64,000 nt of DNA from Drouetiella hepatica Uher 2000/2452 (GTDB taxonomy: Bacteria > Cyanobacteriota > Cyanobacteriia > Elainellales > Elainellaceae): assembly GCA_019359505.1 (NCBI GenBank), contig JAHHHD010000015.1, forward strand, positions 1 through 64,000, given 5' to 3'. Position 1 is the stretch's first letter. Each line of letters starts with the position of its first letter. A program made the translations under genes and the position numbers. Positions 1-8,498 of the stretch are shown piece by piece. The notes beneath the pieces were generated by a model that saw nothing but the letters and a program-made list of their open reading frames with translations, had not been told where the DNA came from and ran no database searches.

Positions 1-2
1 AA

Positions 3-116
3 GCGTTGCGGGAACGAGTTCAAGACCTGTTTGATCAACTGACGCTAGAACAAGTAATGTCGGTTTCGTCCTACAACTTTATTTTGGAAGCACTCTTCTA
101 TGTGGCTTCACATTAA
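3..116 (+). CDS. C-terminal end of an unrecognised protein (partial)
   Basis: The only frame open from the window edge encodes 37 residues ending LFYVASH and stops at 114-116. The reading is ordinary protein-like text with amphipathic helix character (RERVQDLFDQLTLEQV), but no family is recognised. Its start lies outside the window. It sits about 160 bp upstream of the first attC-like site, so it could belong to an earlier cassette; that is inference. Confidence 0.4.
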   Translation, partial: ALRERVQDLFDQLTLEQVMSVSSYNFILEALFYVASH

Positions 117-197
117 ATTGGTATTAACCTTATCTTTAAAGTGAATGTTCTTTTTTATCATCTTATTTTCTACGCTATTAACTATAAAGGAGAGTAC

Positions 198-260
198 ATG
201 GACGTTAGTGAGCTTGGTTTTCCAATTAAGCAATACCCAGCCTGTGCCGAAACAGAGTAA
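198..260 (+). CDS. Possible 20-residue small ORF before the first attC site
   Basis: An ATG at 198 follows a strong Shine-Dalgarno run (AAAGGAGAG, 186-194) and opens a 20-codon frame beginning MDVSELGF and ending CAETE, with TAA at 258-260. It stops 16 bp before the attC-like site at 277, which is where cassette genes normally end. It may be a true small gene, or the surviving head of a longer gene. No function can be assigned. Confidence 0.3.
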   Translation: MDVSELGFPIKQYPACAETE

Positions 261-276
261 TTTGGCGGCAGCAGCA

Positions 277-362
277 GCCCAACACTGCGTTGGTGCGGAC
301 GTTACAGAGGCTATCTGTGAGAGTTCAAAGTTATCTGCCGCCGCTGCGTTTTACCGTTAGCC
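277..362 (+). other. attC-like integron recombination site 1
   Basis: 86 bp bounded by GCCCAAC (277-283) and GTTAGCC (356-362). Inside, the left arm GTGCGGACG faces the right arm CCGCCGCTGC as an imperfect stem with an unpaired A, as in the inner boxes of attC sites. It is one of three sites of exactly 86 bp with similar arms and different centres. The outer right box departs by one base from the GTTRRRY consensus. Confidence 0.6.
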
Positions 363-551
363 CGTTCAGTTGTCTGCGGGGAGAGGGCAGCAACCTTATC
401 GGTTAGTGTTCAAAGTCCAGCTTTACCAGGATATTTAAGGGCGATCGCAAAATCCTCAAGAGTACCCTTAAGGGGAATTCAAAAGTTGGGTTACATCCAA
501 TAATCTCAAACGTGTGAACCCGCTACTTGCTGAAAAGGTGAAAGCGCCCTC

Positions 552-1091
552 ATGTTACAGGCTCCTGAAGTATTTACAACGGAAAGGCTTGTTTTACGCC
601 GCCCTCGCCTCTCAGATGCAGAGGCAATCTTTGAATACGCCAGCGATTCAACAGTCATTCACTACATGGATTATGGTTCTCGTACTGATGTCAGCGAGGT
701 TGTAAAATCCCTTGAGAGCCGTCCGGCAGAATGGGAATCAGGTAGTTTCTCCTGGGTACTTACAGTCAAGCCCGATGATCGCCCCATTGGCACGATCGGT
801 TGTTGGTTAGAAGATCATGCGGCTGGTTTTGGTTATCTGCTCAATCAGAAATATTGGGGAAAAGGTTACGCAACAGAAGCTGCTCGTACGGTTGTGAACT
901 GGGCAATCAGCTTGCCAGAAATTTATCGGGTTTGGGCAACTTGCGATACGGAGAACCTTGCTTCAGTTAAAGTTCTGGAGAAGAGTGGTTTAGTGTGTGA
1001 AGGGAGGTTGCGTTGTTATCTGATCCGCCCTAATATTTCAGCAATTCCTAGAGATGCGTTTATGTATGCTAGGGTGCGTGGTGCGAGCTAA
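552..1091 (+). CDS. GNAT family N-acetyltransferase (RimJ/RimL type), cassette gene
   Basis: 179 residues, normal length for the Acetyltransf_3 group that transfers acetyl from acetyl-CoA to an amine such as a protein N-terminus or small molecule. The opening TERLVLRRPRLSDAE is the usual RimJ-like start; the acetyl-CoA loop is near residues 96-110 (YWGKGYATEAAR), followed by NLASVKVLEKSGL, the conserved C-terminal Asn/Ser region. An AAAGGTG lies upstream of the ATG. The gene is flanked by attC-like sites and its stop overlaps the second one, the arrangement of an integron cassette. GNATs are common cassette cargo. Substrate is unknown. Confidence 0.85.
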   Translation: MLQAPEVFTTERLVLRRPRLSDAEAIFEYASDSTVIHYMDYGSRTDVSEVVKSLESRPAEWESGSFSWVLTVKPDDRPIGTIGCWLEDHAAGFGYLLNQKYWGKGYATEAARTVVNWAISLPEIYRVWATCDTENLASVKVLEKSGLVCEGRLRCYLIRPNISAIPRDAFMYARVRGAS

Positions 1092-1171
1092 CCCTTCATG
1101 GTAGCGGACGGTCGAAAGCCCCTGGTGCTGAGTTCGAGGTTACTTGCCGCCGCTGCATTTTGCCATTGGGC
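1086..1171 (+). other. attC-like integron recombination site 2
   Basis: 86 bp from AGCTAAC (1086-1092) to ATTGGGC (1165-1171). Left arm ATGGTAGCGGACGG faces right arm CCGCCGCTGCATTTTGCCAT, giving an imperfect stem with an extrahelical A. It overlaps the stop codon of the acetyltransferase gene. The left outer box is degenerate and the right one has A instead of the first G of GTTRRRY. Confidence 0.6.
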
Positions 1172-1235
1172 TGCTTTAAGCTATATACAAGGAGAATATT
1201 TCAAGGTTGTGGGTAAGCAGGAGAAATTCATAAAA

Positions 1236-1727
1236 ATGAAAAAAAGCAGCATTTGGCAAACAATACAATACCTCATATTTCCTGGAGTTCCTGCTAGTCT
1301 CTGCATCTTGTTTGGAACAGCTGTATCAATCCGAGGACTCTCAGATTATCAAACTGCGGGTGATTTCTGGAATAATGCTATTGAAACTAGAGGCACCATC
1401 GTTAAGACAAGTCTTGAATCTAGAACAGCGTCGAGTGGTGGTATTCCCATATCGCATGCAGTTAACGTCTCCACTATTCAATTCATAACTCAACATGGAG
1501 AGATAATCACATTTGAAGGCGATGATGATATGTGTGTCGATCGTCCGAACTCTAGTCTCTGCATGGGAAGAGAAGTAGAGATTGTATATGACTCTAGTAA
1601 TCCTCACCAAGCAATAGTCAAAGGAAGTGCTAGTCCTTTGGCTAGACTCAGGTATGGCATTGGGTGGGGCATGTTTATCTTGCTTAGTGGAATAGTAATT
1701 ATGGTTGCTCCCACTCGGCATAACTAA
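1236..1727 (+). CDS. DUF3592-like membrane protein, cassette gene
   Basis: 163 residues from the ATG at 1236, chosen because AGGAG (1219-1223) precedes it and because a longer frame would run through the attC site. A first membrane segment lies near residues 13-35 and a second near the C-terminus (YGIGWGMFILLSGIVIMV). Between them is a soluble part with the DUF3592 look: TRGTIVKTSLES, a strand around IITFEGDDD, and GREVEIVYDSSNPHQAIV. Function of the family is unknown. It is the second gene in the attC-bounded array and ends about 34 bp before site 3. Base composition is lower in GC than the chromosomal genes nearby, which fits transfer. Confidence 0.65.
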   Translation: MKKSSIWQTIQYLIFPGVPASLCILFGTAVSIRGLSDYQTAGDFWNNAIETRGTIVKTSLESRTASSGGIPISHAVNVSTIQFITQHGEIITFEGDDDMCVDRPNSSLCMGREVEIVYDSSNPHQAIVKGSASPLARLRYGIGWGMFILLSGIVIMVAPTRHN

Positions 1728-1760
1728 TGAAGTTGAAGAGTGCTAGGACAAGCAATTGTA

Positions 1761-1846
1761 GCCCAACGACGTTGGAGCCGAACGCCTTGAGCTGAATTAG
1801 TTAGGGTCGCAAGATTATCTGCGTCGGCTCAACTATGCCATTAGGC
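1761..1846 (+). other. attC-like integron recombination site 3
   Basis: 86 bp from GCCCAAC (1761-1767) to ATTAGGC (1840-1846), the clearest of the three. Left arm GTTGGAGCCGAACGC pairs with right arm GCGTCGGCTCAAC, with one unpaired A, and the outer boxes GCCCAAC and ATTAGGC are near complementary. The spacing of boxes matches sites 1 and 2. No cassette gene follows; the next gene faces the opposite way. Confidence 0.65.
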
Positions 1847-1944
1847 TGCACTGTCTTTTAGTGGACACATCTCACCTACCTAGGTGCAATTCTGCCGCCC
1901 GTTGCAAGCAAGGTAGTGAACCGCTTACCCTAATCTCGTGACAA

Positions 1945-3036
1945 TCAAGATAGGGCGATAGTCCCGACTGGTACATCGAGCGTAGACATATCGATCACCA
2001 GACGATAGCGCACCTCTCCCCGATCGAGCCGTTCAAACCCATCCTCAATATCCATAGCCGAGATAATTTCGACATCAGCAGAGATATGGTGCTGGCTACA
2101 GAAGTCCAGCATCTCCTGCGTTTCAAGCGTACCTGCCACCCCTGAGCTTGCCAGCCGTCGCCGTCCCAACGTCAGGAAGACGGGACTGAAATCCAGATTT
2201 GCGGGAATGCCAAGACAGCAGAGCGTCCCGTCGAGTTTGAGCGATCGCAGATACGGGTTTAGAGGATGACGAGATGAAACAGTATCGAGAATGAAATCGA
2301 AGCGTGAGGCTTGCTTTGCCATTTGCGCTTCGTCGGTTGAGAGGATTGCCTCATCTGCTCCCAGCGCTTTTGCATCGGCAAGCTTATCTGGCGAGGTACT
2401 GAACAGCACAACATCAGCCCCCAGCGCATGCGCGAATTTCACTGCCATGTGACCTAGACCGCCCAAACCGACAATCCCAACCGTCTTGCCAATCCCTACA
2501 TCCCAATGACGTAGGGGTGACCAAGTGGTCACTCCTGCACAGAGCAGCGGTGCAACGCTTGCCGGATCAAGACCAGCGGGGAGATGGTAGGCAAACTGAG
2601 CGTCGACGACATAGTCATTGGAGTAGCCGCCGCGCGTGATGCTGCCATCCTGCCTGTCGATGCCATCATAGGTGGTGGTCACTCCCTCCAAGCAATATTG
2701 TTCCAGCTGGCGTTGGCACGAAGAGCAATGACCGCAAGAATCGACGATCGTGCCCACCGCCACCGCATCACCGACTCGGAACGTTGTGACATCTGTGCCG
2801 ATCGCCGTCACCTCACCCACGATCTCATGCCCTGGAACGAGCGGAAAGCGGCTTACCCCTCGAATGGCGTGCAGATCACTATGGCAGATGCCACAGAACT
2901 GAATTTTTATGGTGATGTCGGTCGGTCGCAATTGCCGACGCTCAAATGCCCAGGGAACAAGGCGATCGCCCTGATTGAGAACCGCAAGTCCGTAAGAGAG
3001 ATCGATCGCAGTGTTCTGCTTAGTCGTTTCTGACAT
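1945..3036 (-). CDS. Zinc-dependent NAD(P) alcohol dehydrogenase (YahK/CAD-like)
   Basis: 363 residues, full length for the cinnamyl-alcohol-dehydrogenase branch of medium-chain dehydrogenases, which interconvert aldehydes and alcohols. Visible are the catalytic zinc ligands C48 (CGICHSDLH) and H70-E71 (GHEIVGEV), the four structural-zinc cysteines C101, C104, C107, C115, and the dinucleotide fold GLGGLGHMAVK. The gene lies 47 bp downstream of the SDR gene on the same strand, probably co-transcribed, with an AraC regulator divergent to both. A role in detoxifying aldehydes is an inference from family and context. Confidence 0.88.
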   Translation of the reverse strand: MSETTKQNTAIDLSYGLAVLNQGDRLVPWAFERRQLRPTDITIKIQFCGICHSDLHAIRGVSRFPLVPGHEIVGEVTAIGTDVTTFRVGDAVAVGTIVDSCGHCSSCQRQLEQYCLEGVTTTYDGIDRQDGSITRGGYSNDYVVDAQFAYHLPAGLDPASVAPLLCAGVTTWSPLRHWDVGIGKTVGIVGLGGLGHMAVKFAHALGADVVLFSTSPDKLADAKALGADEAILSTDEAQMAKQASRFDFILDTVSSRHPLNPYLRSLKLDGTLCCLGIPANLDFSPVFLTLGRRRLASSGVAGTLETQEMLDFCSQHHISADVEIISAMDIEDGFERLDRGEVRYRLVIDMSTLDVPVGTIALS

Positions 3037-3083
3037 GTGCTGTTTTCCTGGTTGTGATCTGAGGGGAATGAATATGCAATGCT

Positions 3084-3824
3084 CTAGAAGGCGCTTGCTG
3101 TCGGGCGAACAATGATTTCATTGACATCCACATCTTCAGGTTGAGCGATTGCATATAAAACGGCTCTGGCGATCGCATCTGGCATGAGTGCAGTCTTGCG
3201 AAGTTCTTGTAAAAAACCTTTGCTGGTATCATCCGTGATATCAGAGCCAAGTTCGGTTTCGACTACGCCAGGAGAGATGAGGGTAACGCGGATATTTTTT
3301 GACTCCTGACGCAGCCCATCAGAGATTGCCCACACCGCATATTTTGTAGCGGAATAGACGGCGCTGGTGGGTCCCACCATGTGCGCGGCGATCGATGCCG
3401 TATTGATAAATTGTCCACCGCCTTGCGCTTCCATGATTGGCAGTCCCGCCGCAATGCCATTCAATACGCCGTGGATGTTGACATTAATCATGTTGTCCCA
3501 CTCCTCGACTTTTAAGGCATTCATCCGCGATAGAGGCATCACACCTGCATTGTTAAAAATCACATCCACGCGACCAAATTTATCTTTTGCAAAGTGAATG
3601 AATGCTTTCACATCCTCGCGATTTGTGACATCGACTGCTTTGAATTCTGCTGTGTTACCTTGATCACGAATTTCCTCGACAATCTTGCCGAGCTTCTCTG
3701 TCCGCCGCGCCCCCAAAACGACTTTTGCGCCATTTTGAGATAGCAATCGAGCGGTTGCTTCACCAATTCCACTACTGGCGCCAGTAATAGCGACAACTTT
3801 TTCGTTAATGTTCAACATAGTCAT
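3084..3824 (-). CDS. SDR family oxidoreductase
   Basis: 246 residues, classical short-chain dehydrogenase. The cofactor motif TGASSGIG is at 14-21, NNAG at 91-94, the catalytic Ser at about 144, and YSATK gives Tyr157 and Lys161. The C-terminal part contains SPGVVETELG as in the YdfG-like group. Two ATGs are possible (3824 and 3818); AGGA upstream fits either. It is first in a two-gene unit with the alcohol dehydrogenase and divergent from the AraC regulator at 3981. The substrate cannot be read from sequence. Confidence 0.88.
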   Translation of the reverse strand: MTMLNINEKVVAITGASSGIGEATARLLSQNGAKVVLGARRTEKLGKIVEEIRDQGNTAEFKAVDVTNREDVKAFIHFAKDKFGRVDVIFNNAGVMPLSRMNALKVEEWDNMINVNIHGVLNGIAAGLPIMEAQGGGQFINTASIAAHMVGPTSAVYSATKYAVWAISDGLRQESKNIRVTLISPGVVETELGSDITDDTSKGFLQELRKTALMPDAIARAVLYAIAQPEDVDVNEIIVRPTASAF

Positions 3825-3980
3825 TTTTCCTGATTGATCTGCTTCTATTTACATTAGAAGTAAAAGCAAGAATGCTAAATACACAGACCTCGCAAGTTAT
3901 TGCCTAATCCTCCAAGTTGGAATTTTTTGAGTGCTCTATAATGCTGAATGGAGCAGGATTCAATGAGTCGATAGAACAAC

Positions 3981-4913
3981 ATGACAACTGAAATCATTGG
4001 CTCAGTTATCAATCAAGGTGAGATCGCGAAGCAGTTCCAAGAATTAGCGGCACTGATCACCCGGCACACGGATGGCAAGGGGGATGGGTTTCATCAAACC
4101 GCGATTGCTCAATTGGAATTTCAGCGAGAATCTTTAGTTTCCACTGCACTACGCGGTGTCTGTGACCCGATCTTTGCAATTCTAGTTCAAGGTAGAAAAG
4201 AACTGTTGCTGAATGAGGAAATCTATCGGTATGGTGCGGCTCAATACTTGGTTGTTTCAGTTGATTTGCCGTTAAGCGCATTTATTACAGAGGCGACTCC
4301 CGACAAGCCTTATCTAGGATTTAAACTAACGTTAGATTCCCATCAGCTGTGTGACCTAATTACTCAAACCAGTACGATTCAGCGTCAGCAAGAGAACGCT
4401 GTGAGAGGACTGTTTGTCAGCACTATTGACATCCCATTGCTCGATTGCGTTCTCAGACTGACAAAGCTTTTAGATACGCCACAGGATATTCCAATCCTTG
4501 CGCCGCTAATGATTCGTGAAATCTACTATCGCCTTTTAATGAGTGAGCAAGGCGAAGCAGTTCGTCAAATTGCCACATCTAGCAGCAATATGCAACGGAT
4601 TGCAGAGGTGATAAAACGGCTCAAGGCTGATTTTGTCCAACCGTTGCGGATTGAGGATCTAGCAGGACAAGCGAAGATGTCTGCCTCCTCATTTCATCAC
4701 CACTTCAAAGCCGTGACAGCTATGAGTCCGCTGCAATATCAAAAGCAATTAAGACTATTAGAAGCGCGCCGTCTAATGCTTTCCGAGAACTCCGATGCGT
4801 CTAATGCTGCCTATCAGGTGGGGTATGAGAGTGCTTCACAGTTCAGCCGTGAATATTCTCGGATGTTTGGTGCGCCGCCGATTCGGGATATTGAACAGTT
4901 ACGAATAGCCTGA
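3981..4913 (+). CDS. AraC family transcriptional regulator
   Basis: 310 residues: an AraC_N-type sensor domain (about 25-180, with PIFAILVQGRKELLL) and a C-terminal double helix-turn-helix (about 205-305, with IEDLAGQAKMSASSFHHHFK and AAYQVGYESASQFSREYSR). It is divergent from the SDR-ADH pair with a 156-bp shared intergenic region. AraC_N regulators are often placed beside SDR/ADH genes they control; regulation here is inferred from that layout. Confidence 0.85.
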   Translation: MTTEIIGSVINQGEIAKQFQELAALITRHTDGKGDGFHQTAIAQLEFQRESLVSTALRGVCDPIFAILVQGRKELLLNEEIYRYGAAQYLVVSVDLPLSAFITEATPDKPYLGFKLTLDSHQLCDLITQTSTIQRQQENAVRGLFVSTIDIPLLDCVLRLTKLLDTPQDIPILAPLMIREIYYRLLMSEQGEAVRQIATSSSNMQRIAEVIKRLKADFVQPLRIEDLAGQAKMSASSFHHHFKAVTAMSPLQYQKQLRLLEARRLMLSENSDASNAAYQVGYESASQFSREYSRMFGAPPIRDIEQLRIA

Positions 4914-4920
4914 ACATGAC

Positions 4921-6324
4921 TCAGCGATCGTTCAAAAAATCTTGACACAATCGCCGAAAGTGATCGCCCCTCTGCTCAAAATTAGGATATTGGTCAAAGC
5001 TGGCGCAGGCAGGTGAAAGCAAAACCACTTTTGCTCCAAGCTGGTGCGCTAGTTCTGCCCCTCTTGTCACGGCACAATCCATCGTTTCCACAATTTCTAT
5101 ATTGGCGTAGCCCACCTGTTTGAGGCGTTCTGCAAAGGCAGGAGCGGCTTTGCCAATCAGCAAAACGGCGATCGCTCTGTCATGAATAGTTTGCAGCCAG
5201 CCTGTATCATCTCCGGCTTTAGCCTCTCCCCCGGCAATCAAAATCACGGGTGCTGCTACTGAAGATAAGCCGACTTGCGCCGCGTCATAGTTTGTCGCTT
5301 TGCTGTCGTTAATAAAATCAATTCCCTCCCATGTGCAGAGATATTCTAGGCGATGGGGTACTCCAGGGAAAGCCGCAACTGCTTCAGCGATCGCCTCTCG
5401 TTCAATTCCGGCAAGCCTTGCCGCTAAGACTGCCATCAGCAGGTTCTGCTGGTTATGTGCTCCCACCATCCGTAAAGCTGAGGCTTCGACGATCGGTTCA
5501 CCGAGAGCCATTACCCACCCGTTCTCTAGGTATGCCCCGCGATCGGCATCGCCCAAGAGTCCGGCTCTACCTGTTACGCTCGTCCAGCAAGCCTGTGACC
5601 ACTGATCAGAGGCTCCCCGCAAATAGGGATCATCTCCGTTGAAAATCTGATGCTGCGACTGTTTTAGCAGCTGGGCTTTGATGCTGTAGTAGTTCTCTAG
5701 GGTTTTGTGCCGACTGAGGTGATCAGGGGTGAAAGTCGTCCAGATGCCAATTTGGGGAGCAAGGGTGGAAGAAGCCTCAATTTGGTAGCTGCTGAGTTCT
5801 GCGATCGCCCAGTCAAGCTGAAAGTCAACCTGACCCGTGGCAGACGCCGGATAGAGTGTGTCGAGCGCCAGATCGCAAGCCGCATAGCCAATATTTCCAC
5901 AGGCAGGGGCATGAAGTCCGGCAGCCTGAAAGATGGCGGCAATCAGAGCCGTTGTGGTGGTCTTGCCATTGGTGCCTGTAATACCCACCCAGGGATAAGA
6001 CTGGAGCGATCGCCATGCCAATTCCATCTCGCCGATTGTTTCGATGCCTAGCGATCGGGCTTCTATAAGCGCAGGCAGATTCCAGGGTACACCAGGGCTA
6101 ACCACAATCCGCTGCATCAGATCAGGCTGGGGCTTAAGCCGATGCCCCAACTGAACGGCAATACCCTTTGTTTGCAGTTCCTGCTGAGTCTGCTGGAGCG
6201 CATCAGACGTTCCAGAGTCGCTGATGGTGACTTGCCAACCTACCTGGTGTAGCAGGTGAGCAGCGGCAATTCCCGATCGCCCCAACCCTATCACATAGGC
6301 ACTCCTCGTCTCAGCTCTAAGCAT
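4921..6324 (-). CDS. murD: UDP-N-acetylmuramoyl-L-alanine:D-glutamate ligase
   Basis: Cytoplasmic ATP-dependent ligase that adds D-glutamate to UDP-MurNAc-L-Ala in peptidoglycan synthesis. About 467 residues from the ATG at 6324. Near the start is the Rossmann motif [12 protein letters not shown]; then the Mur ATP loop GTNGKTTTT (117-125), NDSKATN and a C-terminal [18 protein letters not shown], which is typical of MurD rather than other Mur ligases. The frame extends to a TTG at 6363 without a ribosome site; the ATG start is preferred but not certain. It ends 7 bp from the AraC gene, convergent. Confidence 0.93.
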   Translation of the reverse strand: MLRAETRSAYVIGLGRSGIAAAHLLHQVGWQVTISDSGTSDALQQTQQELQTKGIAVQLGHRLKPQPDLMQRIVVSPGVPWNLPALIEARSLGIETIGEMELAWRSLQSYPWVGITGTNGKTTTTALIAAIFQAAGLHAPACGNIGYAACDLALDTLYPASATGQVDFQLDWAIAELSSYQIEASSTLAPQIGIWTTFTPDHLSRHKTLENYYSIKAQLLKQSQHQIFNGDDPYLRGASDQWSQACWTSVTGRAGLLGDADRGAYLENGWVMALGEPIVEASALRMVGAHNQQNLLMAVLAARLAGIEREAIAEAVAAFPGVPHRLEYLCTWEGIDFINDSKATNYDAAQVGLSSVAAPVILIAGGEAKAGDDTGWLQTIHDRAIAVLLIGKAAPAFAERLKQVGYANIEIVETMDCAVTRGAELAHQLGAKVVLLSPACASFDQYPNFEQRGDHFRRLCQDFLNDR

Positions 6325-6670
6325 TATTTCAATGGCCACTTCGGATTTAGCGACTTCAGGCAAAGCAGAATCATAGTACCGCAGTGAGGGTTCACCCCGG
6401 CATTTGAGCGGTGAATTTGTATCGATGTAAAGCCAAATTGGACAGAAATTGCGACCTAATAAAATTTTTTATAGTCAAAAGGCGAGTTTGCCCTCACTAA
6501 TGTAGTCTCAGATGCAAAATGATTTCTTCAGAATTGGTGCAATCATTCAAGCCGTGGTTTTGATAAATGGTTTCCGCATCAGTTTCCCGCAACAATGCCC
6601 AGATCTTAAAAATTTGGTGTTTCTGATGCGGCTGTGTACTGAATCTCCCCGATCTTTAGCATTTGCCCGT

Positions 6671-6698
6671 GTAAACTCAGAGAGATTTCTGAGTTTAC
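6671..6698. promoter_or_regulatory. Perfect 11-bp inverted repeat upstream of amt
   Basis: GTAAACTCAGA (6671-6681) and its exact complement TCTGAGTTTAC (6688-6698) are separated by 6 bp, 45 bp before the amt start codon. The length and position fit a protein-binding operator or a stem in the 5' leader. It does not match the NtcA consensus GTA-N8-TAC. Confidence 0.5.
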
Positions 6699-6743
6699 GG
6701 TATTATTTACCACAACGTACGTTTCAGACATATCTTAAGGATC

Positions 6744-8183
6744 ATGCTCGTGTTGAAGAAAGTTTTCCTGACTGTACTACTTGCCATCTGTTTCTTTGGT
6801 GGTCCTCTGGCAGACGCTGCCTGGGCACAAGACGATAGGGTCGCGGGTCTGCTTGACAGTGGTGACACGGCTTTTATGTTGATTTGCTCGGCGCTGGTTC
6901 TGTTCATGACGCCTGGACTAGCGTTTTTCTACGGGGGCTTGGTGAAGTCTCGCAATGTCCTCAACACCATGATGATGAGTCTGGTGCTAATGGGTATTGT
7001 GGGAGTCACTTGGGTGTTGTGGGGCTATAGCATTGCTTTTGCGCCAACTGATGTTTCCCCGATTGCCGTGGCTGCTGACGGTGTGCCCACGTTTACCTAT
7101 ACGTCAAATCCAATTATCGGTAGCCTTAGATGGCTGTTTCTAGGAGGTGTTGAGGCAGGTCAACCTGATCCAATCGGGTATGCACCTACCATTCCTCACC
7201 AGGTTTTCATGATCTACCAGATGATGTTTGCCATCATCACCCCGGCACTCATCTCTGGAGCGATCGTTGAGCGCATGAGCTTCAAGGCATACTTCTGGTT
7301 TGTCTTGCTGTGGTCTACGCTGATTTACGCTCCTCTGGCTCACTGGGTCTGGGGTAAGGGTTTCATTGGGATTAATATCGGCGCTCTCGACTTTGCAGGC
7401 GGCACGGTGGTTCACGTTAGCTCTGGTATTTCAGCGGTCGTCGCCGTTTTGGTTCTGGGTGCACGCAAAAATTATCCGGCTCAACCCACCGTTCCTCACA
7501 ACGTGCCTTTCGTGATGTTAGGGATTGGAATGCTCTGGTTCGGCTGGTTTGGGTTCAATGCTGGAAGCGCCGTGGCGGCAGGCGGATCTTTGGCAACGGT
7601 GGCTTTCGTGTCTACAGCGATCGCTCCTGCTGCTGCGGGTCTGACTTGGGTCGTGATGGAATGGGTGCTGCGCGGTAAGCCGACTGCGGTCGGTATTGCC
7701 AGTGGTTTCCTGGCTGGTCTAGTGGGAGTTACACCTGCCGCTGGTTTTGTGACCCCGATCGGCGCAATCTTGATTGGCTCTATCACCTCAGTGGTTTGCT
7801 TCTTTGCAGTCAGCCTGAAAGCGAAGCTTCAGTTTGACGATTCGCTGGACACTTTCCCAATCCATGGAGTTGGGGGAACGGTTGGAGCGCTGCTCACAGG
7901 CATATTTTGTACCAAGGCGGTGAATGCTGCTGGTTTTGATGGTCTGCTGTACGGCAACCCAGGTCAGCTTTGGAACCAGTTCTTGGGAGTGGCTGTCACC
8001 TATATTTTTGCGGGTATCGGGACGTTCCTCATTCTTAAGTTTCTGGCGCTATTTATGGATCTGCGTGTCAAGCCTTCCATTGAAGATCAGGGCTTGGATG
8101 TCAGCGAACATGGTGAAGAAGGTTACGGCGAGGAATTTGTGGGCGGAATGACCCTAGTCGAGGATTCTATCCCGCAGACGTAG
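6744..8183 (+). CDS. amt: Ammonium transporter (Amt family)
   Basis: 479 residues. Conducts ammonium/ammonia across the plasma membrane. A signal peptide (about 1-28, cleavage after AWA before QDD) precedes eleven membrane segments as in bacterial Amt proteins. Family motifs are visible: FFYGGLVKSRNVLN near the N-terminus, FAGGTVVHVSSG, and FPIHGVGGTVGALLTGIF. The C-terminal tail is acidic (SEHGEEGYGEEF). No glnB follows; two strong hairpins lie just downstream. Nitrogen control is expected for the family, but no clean NtcA box is visible upstream. Confidence 0.95.
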   Translation: MLVLKKVFLTVLLAICFFGGPLADAAWAQDDRVAGLLDSGDTAFMLICSALVLFMTPGLAFFYGGLVKSRNVLNTMMMSLVLMGIVGVTWVLWGYSIAFAPTDVSPIAVAADGVPTFTYTSNPIIGSLRWLFLGGVEAGQPDPIGYAPTIPHQVFMIYQMMFAIITPALISGAIVERMSFKAYFWFVLLWSTLIYAPLAHWVWGKGFIGINIGALDFAGGTVVHVSSGISAVVAVLVLGARKNYPAQPTVPHNVPFVMLGIGMLWFGWFGFNAGSAVAAGGSLATVAFVSTAIAPAAAGLTWVVMEWVLRGKPTAVGIASGFLAGLVGVTPAAGFVTPIGAILIGSITSVVCFFAVSLKAKLQFDDSLDTFPIHGVGGTVGALLTGIFCTKAVNAAGFDGLLYGNPGQLWNQFLGVAVTYIFAGIGTFLILKFLALFMDLRVKPSIEDQGLDVSEHGEEGYGEEFVGGMTLVEDSIPQT

Positions 8184-8233
8184 TTCTTTGCAGCAGCGTT
8201 CTTTGCAGCAGCTCTCATGATGAATTTCATATC

Positions 8234-8266
8234 GGGGAGTTTGCGCCCGCAGGGCGCAAACTCCCC
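8234..8266. terminator. Perfect 15-bp hairpin downstream of amt
   Basis: GGGGAGTTTGCGCCC (8234-8248), loop GCA, then its exact complement (8252-8266), 50 bp after the amt stop. No T-run follows, so alone it is not a canonical terminator; it stands directly before a second hairpin. Confidence 0.5.
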
Positions 8267-8268
8267 CA

Positions 8269-8317
8269 ACAAAGTCCGAAAAAAGCCCGCCGCAGGCGGG
8301 CTTTTTTCGGACTTTGT
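8269..8317. terminator. Perfect 23-bp hairpin, likely bidirectional terminator of amt
   Basis: A 23-nt arm (8269-8291) ending GCCCGCC, loop GCA, and its exact complement (8295-8317). The stem contains a run of A on the left and T on the right, so transcription from either side meets a GC stem followed by T residues. It is a good rho-independent terminator for amt. Confidence 0.75.
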
Positions 8318-8498
8318 TTCAAAATAAGAATTGCTGAGTTCTTTGAGCTAGATTTGTGTAAATTCTGGATTCATTTAGACAAGGTAAGGGGTTGCAGGAT
8401 TGCAGCCCCTTTTTCAATAGCAGATTTTAGGAACCGTCTGAGATAATAGCTAAACAAGATTACTCAACAAGCTCAGCTTGACCGACAGGGGGAATGGG

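Noticed and set aside
145-360. 71-codon open frame at the left end
   Set aside because: It runs through the whole attC-like site and has no ribosome site at its start; the SD-preceded ATG at 198 in another frame is the better candidate.
1341-1721. 126-codon minus frame opposite the DUF3592-like gene
   Set aside because: Composition is not protein-like and the plus frame has a ribosome site, membrane segments and cassette placement.
6502-6515. NtcA box upstream of amt
   Set aside because: GTAGTCTCAGATGC has TGC instead of TAC and lies about 230 bp before the start; not convincing.
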